Shown piece after piece: positions 11,863 through 23,127 of a stretch of DNA of 64,000 nt; within the stretch, counting starts at the first letter, position 1; every line of letters begins with the position of its first letter. Both the position numbers and the translations under genes were made by a program. Where the stretch lies: the NCBI RefSeq assembly GCF_027244095.1, contig NC_069657.1:144642857-144706856 (forward strand), given 5' to 3'. The stretch is from Hemicordylus capensis (Eukaryota > Chordata > Lepidosauria > Squamata > Cordylidae). Below the pieces are notes generated by a model. The model made no database searches. It worked only from the letters and a program-made list of their open reading frames with translations, and was not told the origin of the DNA.

Positions 11863-12527
11863 CGTCTCCTGGGTCTCCATGATCAAAAAAGCAGGTACAG
11901 TATGGGTCAGTGGATACCTAGGTTAGTTTAATGGTGAGCACCTTAAGGCATATGTTTGGCATGACAAAGAGTTCTAGTCATTCCCTAGAGGTTTTTTGGC
12001 TAATGGAGTTTATATGTGGGTGGGGGAACACTGCCAACCTCAAAGGCTGCAGAGCTTGGTGGGGCAATGTCCTCTGCCAAAACCTTGACCTTGTCAGGAT
12101 GTCTAAGAAGAGTAGCAAACAAATTTAGGGCTGTGGTACTGCTCTGAGCCAGGGTGTAATCACCTATAAAACACAGGCTAGGGGCTCATAGCTGGACCTT
12201 TCTATTATTCATTATAATCAAGGGTGGAGCGCCAATCCCCTTCATCTTCTCTAATAACTGAGTATTCTGAATTAATAGAGTTATGGCCCATCTTATCCAA
12301 TTTTGTTGCCTCATTTGCCTTCATTGGGTGTGGGGGCAAAGTTAATTTCCACCAACACTCAACTGCTAAGCTTGCTTTTGGGTTGTGTTAGCTTTCAAAT
12401 TACAATCTAAAAGTAGCAAAGTAAGTTTCCATCGTTAATCTGGGTGCTATTAAGCTAATTTCAGTGGGTCACTGATTAAATTTAGGGCTATGCATGGATG
12501 AAATTATTGGATCCAATCTGATGCAAG

Positions 12528-13073
12528 CTTTACACTGCTGTCATGACAAAGAGACTTTGCGCAGGGCTGGTGGCAGGATCGTACCTTTGGGGTTTGGTGA
12601 ACTCTCTGATTCACACAGGTGGATTGTTGAGATTATCCTTTCGTGGCTCCAACATCATCAATCACTATTTTTGTGATCTCACACCCCTCCTGAAACTGTC
12701 TTGCAGTGATATTTATATAAATGAGATGCTTCTTTTTACTTTTGGCAGCTTGTTTGAAATGAGCACCTTGCTGATCATTATCGTCTCTTACATATTCATC
12801 CTAATGGCTGTTCTGAGGATTCGCTCTGCTAAGGGGAGGCATAAAGCATTTTCCACCTGTGCTTCCCATCTCACAGCTGTGGCCATATTCCACGGGACCA
12901 TTTTGTTCATGTATTTCCATCCCAGTTCCAGCTATTCGCTTGACACTGACAAAATGGCCTCTGTGTTTTACACTGTGATAATACCCATGTAGAACCCCTT
13001 GATCTACAGCTTGAGGAACAAGGATGTGAAATGTGCTGTAAAAAAAGTGATGGGGAGAAAAGTGTTGTCTTAA
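12528..13073 (+). pseudogene. Olfactory receptor pseudogene, OR5-like
   Basis: It encodes the region matching residues 131 to the C-terminus of the gene at 38743. By my count 13 of the 149 residues from 12543 to the internal stop differ. The whole N-terminal part (TM1 to the DRY region) is missing: sequence upstream of 12528 does not continue the frame. In TM7 a TAG at 12990-12992 replaces Leu in [10 protein letters not shown], after which the same frame continues to the normal end and the TAA at 13071-13073. It also carries Arg in place of a conserved EL2 cysteine (SFRGS for SFCGS). Either the 5' truncation or the stop would abolish receptor function. Codon usage and sequence are otherwise OR-like, so decay is recent. 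Confidence 0.95.
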
Positions 13074-13079
13074 TAAATA

Positions 13080-13800
13080 TATTTTCTGGAGAGTGACCAG
13101 GAATACCTGAAAAATGTGCATAGCTTTCACTAAAATACCTAGCTCTGACCTTGACTTGTATTAATAAGAACATATCTAAATGTCTTACATTTAGTAATGC
13201 AGAATTACATAAGAATAAACTCCTGGCATTGTAATTTATTCAGTCTTCATATGTAGCGCTTTAAGACTTCATGAAGCTTCAGTGGTCAGACTTCAGCGGA
13301 CCATCAATTCTTGGAACCATCAGTTCTCTGCAAATAAGGAACTGATACACTCATAAGAGATGCTATTCAGTCTCATACAACATACTTTTACTGTCCAGCT
13401 TTAATGTGTGGCCAACTTTATTAAACATGGAAATCCATTTGTTAGTTGTTGCAGTTTAGTTTTCAGGAAAATCTGTTCTTAGGGACAAAGTAACTTGGTA
13501 GAAGAGCAAGGAGAGGATCTCTTCATTCGTTTTTCCTCTTCTTACTTAATCATTACACATTTATTGGAAAAGCAAAAAAAGAACAAGTCTTTAGAATTCT
13601 GCATTAGGGTCCTGAGGGAATCGGGGACCAGTTCTGCAGAAATACAAAAATACCCTGCGTTCAATCCTGAGGGAGAAACAGCTTCATTTTTCCTACAGTG
13701 CCCCCCCCCCACACACACTCTTTTTAGCAAAGAGCAACTTCAGTAAGTGTGACCAAGACTAAAAAGGACAGGAGAGGGCACTATACAGGAGCTTTAGAAA
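13080..13800. other. No recognisable feature
   Basis: Sequence 3' of the OR pseudogene. I see no gene and no repeat with placeable ends. Confidence 0.45.
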
Positions 13801-13802
13801 TA

Positions 13803-13834
13803 GATTTTACCATCTGTAAGGCTTTGTGGGTTGA
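13803..13834. repeat. 32-bp direct repeat flanking a MITE (left)
   Basis: The word starting GATTTTACCATCTGTAAGGC recurs at 14224-14255 on the other side of the element at 13859-14223. It is far longer than a hAT target duplication. Between it and the element lies a second copy of the element's terminal GGCGTAACTATAGGGG. Confidence 0.8.
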
Positions 13835-13858
13835 GGCGTAACTATAGGGGGGCATTAC

Positions 13859-14223
13859 CAGAGGCGTAACTATAGGGGGCACGGGGGGCACGTGCCCCGG
13901 GCGCCATCTTTTCTGGTCACGTGGGGGGTGCCGCCATGATAAAAAAAAATTTGTTAATACAAATGTTTCCTGCTCAGTGCAGCAGCGCTGCAGCAGTCAA
14001 GGGAGTGTGTCAGCGCCCCCTCCCCCACAAGCGGTCCCTTGCACGCAGCCCGTCCCCCCCCCCATTGCTTTGCTGGAGCCTGGCGGCCAGTCAGTGGCCT
14101 GGCTTGGCGGCGGCGTCCGGCACTTGTGAGGAAAAACCTAAGTATAATGTAGTATGTTGGGGGGGGCGGGGGGCACCATTTCAGTGCTTGCCCTGGGCGC
14201 CGTTTTCCCTAGTTACACTTCTG
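13859..14223. mobile_element. hAT-like MITE, CAGAGGCGTAAC family
   Basis: Its termini are inverted: CAGAGGCGTAACTATAG at the left and CTAGTTACACTTCTG at the right. The larger element at 17163-18218 starts CAGAGGCGTATCTAG and belongs to the same group. It has no transposase. The target duplication is obscured by the local duplication on the left. The interior is G- and C-homopolymer-rich. Confidence 0.65.
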
Positions 14224-14267
14224 GATTTTACCATCTGTAAGGCTTTGTGGGTTGATGTTGCATATAG

Positions 14268-14545
14268 ATTATTTCTGTGGAGCAACTTGAAGGCACTGCA
14301 CTGGCTACCAGTCTATTTCCAGGTACAATTCAAGGTGCTGGTTATTATCTTTAAAGCCCTAAAAACTGGCTTGGGCCCTGGGTACCTTAGGGACCACTGG
14401 CTCCCAAATGTATCTACCCACCTGACTAGATCAGCTGGGAGAGCTCTGCTCCACATGCCAACACCTGCTGAGGCCTGTTTGTCAAGAATGAAGGACAGGC
14501 TGCCCCCAGGCTGTGGAACTAGCTGGCAGATGTGACCCACATGGC
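14268..14545 (+). mobile_element. L2 LINE coding fragment
   Basis: The frame encodes LEALHWLPVYFQVQFKVL and GLGPGYLRDHW followed by a shortened C-terminus. These are the signature phrases of the L2 ORF2 C-terminal region. No 3' UTR or tail is recognisable after it. Confidence 0.8.
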
Positions 14546-14714
14546 AAACTCACTTGTGGGTAAGACCTGCACAGCTCCCTGAACAGCATGGTTTGTGATG
14601 ATACCATGCAGCCCAATGCAAGATGGTGGCTGTGTGGAAAGTAGGAAGTGGTGCACCTAGGTGATTTTGGAGCCTGGACCTAAAGGCCTTTGGAGCCCCC
14701 CACCCCCCACCCCG

Positions 14715-14716
<2 letters not shown>

Positions 14717-14749
<33 letters not shown>
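14717..14749. repeat. (AC)n microsatellite
   Basis: A run of AC dinucleotides preceded by C-rich sequence. It follows GTGGTGCACCTAGGT at about 14650, a motif also seen (inverted) at about 60870-60885, which may be a MITE terminus. Confidence 0.9.
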
Positions 14750-14750
<1 letters not shown>

Positions 14751-15109
14751 CCACCCACTGCAAGTTAAGCATCATCACCTAAAGGCCTTTGGAGCTCCTC
14801 TCCACAGAAAGTTAAGCATCATCCTACACATTTACACACACTGTGATACTCACAGTATTTTAAAGACATGGATTCTTGAGCACACAAACAGCAACTAAAC
14901 TCACAAGAATGTAAGAATATTTACCTGAAGTATATTTAAGCAAATATGCATTAACAGAAACATTATAACACGCAACTTAACATATTCCCATTCCATCCGA
15001 CATGTTTCTTTCCACACTCCCCACTTTGTCTTTAAAGGATCAAATTTAAGCAACTGAACCCCCCAAACCAGACTAAAAATGAAACAGGCATGATCAATTT
15101 TGATATTAT

Positions 15110-15111
15110 TA

Positions 15112-15156
<45 letters not shown>

Positions 15157-15387
15157 TCATTCAATTTCTATACCGCCCTTCCAAAAATGGCTCAGGGCAG
15201 TTTACACAGAGAAATAATAAGATGGCTCCCTGTCCCCAAAGGGCTCACAATCTAAAAGAAACATAAAACAGACACCAGCAACAGTCACTGGAGGTACTGT
15301 GCTGGGGGTGGATAGGGCCAGTTACTCTCCCCTGCTAAATAAAGAGATATCTCCACATTAAAAGGTGCCTCTCTGCCAAGTTAGCAG
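15110..15387 (-). repeat. L2-tailed interspersed repeat with (ATT)n tail
   Basis: Same family as 4486-4797. On the minus strand the tail reads CCATTTTTGGAAGGGCGGTA and then an (AAT)n run at about 15104-15155. Its distal end meets the element at 15388-15978. Confidence 0.7.
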
Positions 15388-15813
15388 GGGTTTCAAATGG
15401 GGGATGAAAAGACCAAGAAAAGACCCCCGGCTCAGCTTGAATTTGAGCCAGTTCAGGGGTTCTAAAGTAAAAAGAAAAGGAAAAGAAAAAACACTCACCA
15501 TTGGATCTGGTGGTCTCTGGGGGTGCTGCTGCTGGGTGGGGTTCTCTGCCATTTCTTGCTCTTCCAAGGGCCATTGCACATGCACCCTGGCCATTTGCAT
15601 GGTCTGGGTCATGACCTGACCACAACAGGGGGCATGCACAGTGGCCTCTAAAATGGCCACTACCCCTGGAGAAAGTGCCAGAAAGGCACGAAAATGGGCC
15701 GAAATGGCCTTTCACGGCTGCGGAGGGGGACTTGGCGGGAGGGACAGCAATACACACACAGAGAGCCATAGCAGCACCCTGGAGACCACCGGACCTGGCA
15801 GTGACTGAGTTTT

Positions 15814-15866
<53 letters not shown>

Positions 15867-15978
15867 CATTAGACCCCCTGAACCAGCCCTGAGCCAGCCC
15901 GGGGGGATCGGCTCAAGGTCAAGCCGAATCAATTCGATGGTGAATCAGCTCGACCTTGAGCCGGTTTGCACATCCCTA
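15388..15978. mobile_element. Possible hAT-like element, degraded left end
   Basis: The right end GGTTTGCACATCCCTA matches the terminal motif of the fold-back hAT group (16068, 60993). Flanking words GTTAGCAG (15380-15387) and ACTAGCAG (15979-15986) match at 6 of 8 positions. The left end is only weakly similar to the expected terminus, so the left boundary is tentative. Subterminal sequence carries GGCTCAAGGTC and its inverse CGACCTTGAGCC. A long (AT)n run lies inside. Confidence 0.5.
15818..15866. repeat. (AT)n microsatellite
   Basis: An almost pure run of TA dinucleotides. Confidence 0.95.
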
Positions 15979-16067
15979 ACTAGCAGAAACATTCCAACGT
16001 GTAATTTGAAATAGTCAAGTCAGGAGAAAGGGTGGGCAAAGGGCCCAATGGGGGAATGGATCACAAC

Positions 16068-16519
16068 TAGGCTTGTGCCCGAAACGTTTCGGCGGCCATT
16101 GAAAAGGCCGCCGAAACATTTCGGGTGTGGGGGCTGATTCGGTGATTCGGCGCCAGCGGGGGTAGGGCTTTAAGGGTGGGGGAGAGTGTACTCACCCCCC
16201 GCCACGTTTACCCCACCGGCGCTCTCCGAATTTGAAGCCCCTCGGGGCGGCAGCGTTCCTCCCTGCAGCCCCATTCCCCCTGTCGGCCGGAAGTGTCCGG
16301 AAGTCCTGGGCGTGCGCACAACGGGCGCACGCGTGCTCGGGACTTCCAGCCACTTCCGGCTGATGGGGGGAATGGGGCGGCAGGGAGGAACGCTGCTGCC
16401 CCGAGGGGCTTCAAATTCGGAGAGCGCCGGTGGGGGAAACGTGGGGGGGTGAGTAAACTCTCCCCCACCCTTAAAGCCCTACCCCCGCCAGCACCAAGAA
16501 TTTTTCGTGCACATCCCTA
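16068..16519. mobile_element. Fold-back hAT-like MITE, 452 bp
   Basis: Left end TAGGCTTGTGCCCGAAACG; right end TTTCGTGCACATCCCTA. Flanks ATCACAAC (16060-16067) and ATCACAAT (16520-16527) match at 7 of 8 bases, as expected for an 8-bp hAT target duplication. The interior is a near-perfect palindrome of about 200-bp arms centred near 16320: CCGAATTTGAAGCCCCTCGG on the left and its complement on the right. It is strongly GC-rich compared with its surroundings. It has no transposase. Paired open frames on both strands reflect the palindrome. Confidence 0.85.
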
Positions 16520-17162
16520 ATCACAATGCCCCTCCCCTCCTGCTTTATCAATGAATGTAAGCATTCCATCTTTGTAATGCGCCCTGGCAATACTAATTCA
16601 TCTGAACTGCAAATTCAGAACTTAAAGCAAGCTCCTTGCACCCCCCACCCCCACCCAACAACCAATCTTTTATTTTCTGAAGGCCTTTTCTTGCAAATGG
16701 CAGACATGTTTACTTTTTACAGACTTTCTATTTTTGCTAGCCTGCCTTTCCTCTTATCTTTGCTCCTTGGAGGGGGAAACTAGCTGTGGGGTGTTGTATT
16801 TAGTGGGAAAGCCAGAAGAGGGAAAGCCAAACTTCCTACCCTTTCCCACCCTGTGCTGCTGCTCTGCTTTAGATTTCAGTCTCATCAGCATCTGCATTTT
16901 ATCAAAGGAAGAAACCTCCAACATTTGAGAACAGTTTGGTTCTCAACAGCTTCTACTAATTTTTAAAGCTTTCAAATTTCCCAAGGGCTCTCCTATCCTC
17001 CAAGAATTTCGCTCAACTTATTCACCAACCACTCATAACTCAGGGGAACTCTCTCAGTCACTCTAGAGCCCCTCCAACACCCCCACCATCCTCCCTCCAT
17101 GGCCTTCCAAGACCCCAGACCACACAGCCACCATAGCATAACAGACAGGAGAGGAGAATAAC

Positions 17163-18218
17163 CAGAGGCGTATCTAGGGAAAATAGCGCCTAGGGCAAGC
17201 ACTCAAATTGCACCCCCTGTCCAAACATCGGACACCCATCTTTCAGATAACTTGACCATAATATCAGCTGAAAAATACAAGTCAAGCTCGTTAATCTTTT
17301 AATATTTCAAAAATGATTTAGCAGTGGACATAGGCAGACCAAAAATGCTGGAAAACTACAAATTTCAGTATGCTGGGGCTCATGAATACCCAAATACTAT
17401 GTGGAGGTATACTTAGAAAAATAAACAGAAGTGCCTGTCTAATTCTCTACTATGCATTGTAGCATCTTTATTACATACATTTTAAAAATAAATGGAGAAT
17501 TTGACTTTTCCCAGATACTCTGAAAATAATTCAAAGATATACAGAGTAAACTGTGTCACTGCTTGGAATACATTCTAGTATTTCAGAAAGACAGTTAAAA
17601 AGAGAGAAAGAGAGCAAGAAACTCCCAGTGGGCCTTAATACTAAGGATTTCACACTGATTCAAAGACAAACTTACCATTAATAGCCATATTATTAAGACA
17701 TCACATTTAACTCACTTATCACAAGAAGCAAAGTAAGAGCAAATGAATACAATCCTAGCCCATAAGCTTCAGCTCAGTATTCACAAGCCCTGATTCTCTT
17801 TATATAGTGCCAATCTGAATATGTGTACAGTGACATATTATATTAATTTTTAAACAAAAAATTACTTGTAGCCTCTTTGGGGGGCTTCCTAAAGGCCATG
17901 GGGGGTCCGGCAAAGGTTCCTCCTCCCCCCGCTGGCCTCTAGGGCCTCACAGGGACCATTTGAGCATGTGCTGTGGCCATTTTTTTTAAAAAAAATATTT
18001 AATGGCCGCTGAAAACAAAATGGCCACCACGCATGCTCAGATGGCCTCTGTGAGGCCTGGCATGGCCTAGGGCCTCACAGAGGCCATTTGAGCATGTGTG
18101 GTGGCCATTTTGTTTTCCACAGCCATTTTTAATTTTTTTTTATTTTTAAAAATGGCTCCCTCCTTCAACTGGTGCCCAGGGCATGTGCCCTGCCTGCCCT
18201 ACGCTAGACACACCCCTG
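17163..18218. mobile_element. hAT-like non-autonomous element, 1056 bp
   Basis: Perfect 8-bp target duplication AGAATAAC at 17155-17162 and 18219-18226. Termini are CAGAGGCGTATCTAG and CTAGACACACCCCTG (inverted). The right half contains an internal inverted repeat built on GGCCTCACAG..GGCCATTTGAGCATG and its complement. There is no transposase frame. The 8-bp duplication and CAG..CTG ends fit the hAT superfamily. Confidence 0.85.
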
Positions 18219-18226
18219 AGAATAAC

Positions 18227-19200
18227 ATAGACAGACTGAGTGATTTTACTGGCTCATTCGCTGATCTCTCACTAAAAAAAAAAGTAAAACCTTTAAAGAT
18301 AGTTCCATACCACTACTGGGCAGGGAATGAGTGAGTGAGTGAGTAATTATATATAATTTTGCATTTACAACAGAGATAGTGAGGGGATCAAAATATATAT
18401 GTTGTGTCAGTGACAAACCTTCAATGCTACTTAGATTTTGTAAATCTATTGTCAATTCACAATTTCATGAACAATATGGGCAATGTATCAGGTAGCAATT
18501 TTTACCAAGCCGGTTTAGTTCAGCCTGTTATGTCCCATGTAAAACACAGATACCTTCTGCTCATATGAGAGGGACAATTAACTAGTTTCAACTAATAATG
18601 CATGCAGCTGCCCAGCAGAAACCAATTAGACTTTTAACTTAATGCACTGTCCTAATTCAAATCCAAAGACTGATCAGAACTCATTGCTCTATACTCAAGA
18701 GCATAAGGATTCCACAGAAAGTAGTCTGCAATAACTGAGAAACACAAGGTCCAATGAGAATTGAGGGTTAATTGCTGTGTAAACCTTTGAGAGTGGAAGG
18801 TGTTGTAGAAAACATTAAAGGCTGCTTATCAAAGGAACCAAACAAGAAACTGTCCCTTGAATTTCCCATTTCTCAAGAACCTTGAACACCAGTTCTCCAG
18901 TATTTCAAGGGCAGCTATATACAGGAGAGAAGGATGTATAAGCAGTACTACCATGGAAGTACTACCTTCTGCAGTCCAAACCAAGGCAGCAAGCTGCACT
19001 TCTGAACGATTAAATGACAATGAAAAACTCATTTTGGACGTTGCTTGAGGAAGATACAGAGAAGCTGCTGAAGCTTGGAGGTAGGTTTTTAGCTGGATAG
19101 ATTTTTAGATTAAATAATTTTCCAGTGTCCCTTCTAGTCATTTTGTAGTACAACTCGTCAAAGGTTCACACAAGTGCTTCAAAAAGGCGCATTAAGGTCT
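18227..19200. other. No recognisable gene
   Basis: AT-rich sequence with a short GAGTGAGTGAGTGAG run at about 18328. I see no placeable repeat and no coding frame. Confidence 0.45.
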
Positions 19201-19221
19201 TGTTTGCATACAATACGAACA

Positions 19222-20817
19222 ATATGATATGATAAAATAAATCTTTATTGTCATTGTCCTGTACAGAACAACGAGATTGAAAGAATCTACAACAACCTCT
19301 ACAGGACCTAACAAGAAATAGCTAAATATATCCCAATATACCCCGCCCCCCCCATATACCCATTGCCCTAAAAAACTCTAAAAAGAAACACTGTATTTTG
19401 CTGCATTCAAAGCTAAAACCGCTTTTGGATAGAAACTATTTCTCAAGCGGCTGGTCCTGGCCTTTATGACCCTGTACCTCCTTCTCGAAGGCAGAAGCTG
19501 AAAGAGATCATTTCCAGGGTGCGTGGGATCCTGCACTATCTCTACCGCTTTGTTAAAACTCCTGGTGGCATAAATTTGGTCTAAAGTGGGAAGGGTACAC
19601 CCAATTATTCTCTCCGCAGTCTTGACAACCTTGGACAGCAGTGCTCTTTCCCTGACTGTGCAACTCCCAAACCACACACAGATCCCATAGGTTAACACAC
19701 TCTCTATGGTACAGCAGTAGAACATCAGCAGTAGATTATTTGAAAGACTATTCTTCCTGAGAATTCTCAAGAAGTATAATCTCCGCTGTGCTCTCTTCAC
19801 CAAATCTTTGGTGTTTGCTCCCCAAGTCAGATCATCTCTCAACTCCATTCCCAGAAATCTAAACACTGAAACCCGTTCCACACAAATCCCTTCAATAATG
19901 AGTGGCTGAATGTCCGAATTACATTTCCTAAAATCCACAATGATCTCCTTTGTTTTTTTTAAATTGAGGAATAAGTTATTCTCCCCACACCACTCTGTCA
20001 GCCCCTCCACTTCCTTCCTGTAGGCCGACTCCCCTTCTCCAGCAGTAATCAGGCCAATCACAGTTGTGTCGTCTGCAAACTTAATGATCTTATTGCTGGG
20101 GTATTTGGGAACACATTCATATGTGTAAAGCGTGTACAAAAGTGGGCTCAACACGCACCCCTGCGGCGTCCCCGTGTTTATACTGAGATCCGCCGAGACA
20201 TGAGAACCCATCCTAACCCGTTGAGAACGATCTAATAAAAAATCTAATATCCACCTGCATAAGCACGGTGGAAGCCCCAGATCTAATAATTTGGGCACCA
20301 ATCTATGTGGAAGAATAGTATTAAATGCAGAGCTAAAGTCCACAAAAAGCAATCTTGCATAGCTCCCTTGTTCCTCCAGGTGGGTCAGGACAGTGTGTAG
20401 GGCCATAGCCACAGCATCCTCCGTGGATCTCTTCTTCTTATATGCAAATTGACCGGAGTCAAGTCCAACTGGCAGACACGCCATAATACGATTTTGCACC
20501 AATTTCTCAAAACATTTCATTATAATGGGTGTAAGTGCCACAGGACGAAAGTCATTCAGACTATCTATGTTAGATTTTTTTGGTAACGGTATAATGGTAG
20601 AGGATTTCAGGCAAGGTGGAACAGTAGCTTGGGACAGAGATCGATTAAAAATCTTCATAAAAATTTCAGCCAGTTGTTCCGAGCAGTCTCTCAGCGCCCT
20701 ACCAAACACTCCGTCAGGGCCCATGGCCTTCCTCGTATTTATTTCCTTCAGTATCCATCTCACTTCCCCCTCTTCCACCTTAACAACAACTGGACACAAA
20801 ATGGACACATAGGACAC
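19222..20817 (-). mobile_element. Rex1-like LINE, 5'-truncated, RT frame open
   Basis: A 479-codon open frame on the minus strand (20817 to 19378) encodes most of a non-LTR reverse transcriptase. It has RKAMGPDGVFGRAL, LNDFRPVALTPIIMKCFEKL, VDFSSAFNTILPHRL, GTPQGCVLSPLLYTLYT, the catalytic box FADDTTV, then QRRLYFLRILRKNSL and the C-terminal DPTHPGNDLF. DFSSAFNT is a characteristic Rex1 phrase. The 3' end reads ATGACAATAAAGATTTATT (minus strand, about 19230-19250). The endonuclease part is missing, so the copy is 5'-truncated, and the methionine start is not the element's real start. An uninterrupted frame of this length implies a young insertion compared with the CR1 and L2 copies here. Target duplications were not identified. 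Confidence 0.85.
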
Positions 20818-21369
20818 AAAATGAGGTGGAAATGGTGAGCTGTCAACTCAAAATGAACCTATGTCTGGATATCCCCCCCCCTTAACATTTCCTTATTTCA
20901 TCTTGTCAAGCCATTAAAATGTCCAGAAATCTTTTCATTAATCACCTGGAGGCTCATATTGATTTCCGGAGACTCCAGGTTAATTCTGGACAGTTGGCTA
21001 ATCTATGGAAATCAGATGGTAAGATAAACTGGGTTGTATCACTTCAGAGTGCAGATGGGGGAATTACACTAAAAAGAAAAATGTCCCCTTATATAGAGGG
21101 GGGAAAACCCAACCACTGTAAAGGGACATACCAGCAGTTTGGACTAGAATCTTTCTCTCCACAGTCTCTCTCCCAACTGTGCTGGTTTCTTTTGGTTACA
21201 AAAAGCAGTCCATCTGGAAACAAGCTGGGGTCTGCAAATGTGCGCTCTCTTTGCACTTTCTTTTGATTTTAAAAAAATCAACCCGTTCATCCAGGAACTG
21301 TGGTGCTGGTATTTGTGAATCTGGGACTTCTTTGCCCATTTTCCTGGCCATAGCCCACACACATGTCAG
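20818..21369. other. No recognisable gene
   Basis: I see no gene and no clear repeat between the Rex1-like LINE and the next SINE. Confidence 0.45.
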
Positions 21370-21658
21370 GGAGGAGAGCTGGTCTTGTGGTAGCAAGCAT
21401 GACTTGACCCCATAGCTAAGCAGGGTCTGCCCTGGTTGCATATGAATGGGAGATTACATGTGTGAGCACTACAAGATATTCCCCTTATGGGATGGAGCTG
21501 CTCTGGGTTCCAAGTTCCCTCCTTGGCATCTCTAAGACAGGGCTGAGAGAGATTACTGCCTGCAACCTTGGAGAAGCCGCTGACAGTCTGTGCAGACAAT
21601 ACTGAGCTAGATGGACCTGTGGTCTGACTCAGTATATGGCAGCTTCCTATGTTCCTAT
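21370..21658 (+). repeat. 5S rRNA-headed SINE
   Basis: The head has ATAGCTAAGCAGGGTCTG, CCTGGTTGCATATGAATGGG and AGATTAC, collinear with the 5S rRNA internal control region. The body continues to ACTCAGTATATGGCAGCTTC and CTATGTTCC. It is the most complete + strand copy in the window. Confidence 0.85.
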
Positions 21659-21665
21659 ACCCCTG

Positions 21666-21697
<32 letters not shown>
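21666..21697. repeat. (TTG)n microsatellite
   Basis: Run of TTG trinucleotides followed by a G run, just downstream of the SINE tail. Confidence 0.9.
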
Positions 21698-22066
21698 GGG
21701 GGGGGGATCTCCAAGAATGACTTCAGCTGGAGTTGGCAACCTTACACCCCAGCATCCTATTTCCTGATCTCAGTTATGCCTTTAACAGTGGCATAAAGAG
21801 CAGGAACTTAACAGGTGGAGCTTTCCCCAAAATGGAGATGCAGGGATGTATGCAGCATATCTCAAATTTGTAGTTATAGAACTCTTGTCAAGAGGGGAAA
21901 AGGCACTCCCCCCACATAACACCTTTCAACATTCAACAGCTAACAAGCTGGGGGAGAAGGATGGTTCTTTAGGTGTTTCATCTTCTATTTTGATTTTACC
22001 TTGTATTATCTACAGGAATGTGGGAGATGGGGACTTGAACTGACACAGACATTGCAGAAAGAGAAT

Positions 22067-22172
22067 AAGGCTATTCACACAATCAGCCTAACCCAGGCTA
22101 GGACAGCCTGGGTTAGGCTGCTCGTGTGCAGTGCTGGGATTGGAACTGCCCAGTGGCCCGATGAATAGCCTT
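22067..22172. mobile_element. Short MITE with 3-bp target duplication
   Basis: Termini AAGGCTATTC and GAATAGCCTT are exact inverted repeats of 10 bases. Flanks AAT (22064-22066) and AAT (22173-22175) form a 3-bp duplication. The interior contains CCTAACCCAGG..CCTGGGTTAGG, a further palindrome. Relatives are at 49055-49509 and 56976-57383. Confidence 0.7.
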
Positions 22173-22361
22173 AATATATAATATACAACATGGAGAAATT
22201 GAACTTACAATAAGGTTTATGTGAATTATCTCACTTTGTTCCAGAGCATGCATACTGCCATTTCCAAGTTCGGATGGAGTCACCATGATTTGGCTGCAAG
22301 TGTTTGGGCAGAGGGGAATGGCTGAGTAGTTGAGGAGAGTGTCTGGTCCAGTTGCTGTCAA

Positions 22362-22515
22362 CTTCACTTAAAATGATCTTGGGTAGCTGCAGGATAGAGA
22401 AAGACTCCTGTTCCAGACCACACAGCATTGCTACTAGCCAATCAGACGGTACTAGACTAGAGAAGCAAAACTGCCATGCTGTGCTGGGCTACTAGACAGA
22501 CAATTCTGTACTCCC
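22362..22515 (+). repeat. Inverted duplication, left arm
   Basis: The sequence from CTTCACTTAAAATGATCTTG onward is the reverse complement, with a few changes and indels, of 23128-23287. The arms are about 155 and 160 bp long, about 0.6 kb apart, and end about 230 bp before OR 2. Confidence 0.85.
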
Positions 22516-22699
22516 ACTCCTCTTTTCTTTAGGATTCGAGCAAGCCAAACAAGTATTTCTTCAGCGGTTGGATAAGATGGAATACCGAAATAGAATACCG
22601 CAGAATATGAAAGTTTGGGCTGTAAACTTTGTATGGGGACCTGCAAACTACCTAACAATGCTTCATTTCTCAGGTAACGGAAGGAGTTATTTTGGCTAA

Positions 22700-23075
22700 A
22701 CAGAATGTTCTCCCTTCTGCACTCCTGCAGGGTGGATACTCCAAAGTGCCATTAGTGAAGTGGATTTGCCCATGTGGGTCAATGATGCAGCATGTTTTGC
22801 TGTAATGTCCCTTCTATAAGGACTCCTGTACAAAGAATATCACTCCTCAGTTGTTGAGGAATCCAGGTAGGTTGGAGGGGTTTTATATTATGTTACTACT
22901 TTCAGATACAGATCAATCTACAACCTGTAAGGTAGCTACGTTTTGCATAGCTGTGGTGAAAATACGACAACAATGGACTCACTCATGATCCAGTTGGATG
23001 TGATACTTTTGTGTTTGTTGCTGTCCTCAAATTTTGTATTGATCCTTGATTGTAAATAAAGATTGGATTGGACAA
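22700..23075 (+). mobile_element. LINE C-terminal fragment (CPCG-type family)
   Basis: A decayed coding relic with ATTTGCCCATGTGGG (ICPCG) and HVLL plus a cysteine, then a hydrophobic C-terminus, ends in TTGTAAATAAAGATTGGATT. It matches the C-terminal zinc-finger-like region of the LINE family seen better at 30784, 32380 and 50940. It lies between the two arms of the inverted duplication. Confidence 0.6.
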
Positions 23076-23127
23076 TTCTCCCAGTCAGACTATACTGGGC
23101 TAGATAAACAAATGATCAGACTATGTC

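Noticed and set aside
12543-12992. Start of an intact short OR gene at the first ATG
   Set aside because: The frame lacks TM1 to TM3 and ends at a premature stop. Alignment with 38743-39681 shows it is a truncated pseudogene.
16186-16520. Proline- and glycine-rich open frames on both strands
   Set aside because: They fall in the GC-rich palindrome of a fold-back MITE.
21370-21460. Possible 5S rRNA gene
   Set aside because: Only the internal promoter half resembles 5S rRNA and it is joined to a SINE body with other copies in the window.
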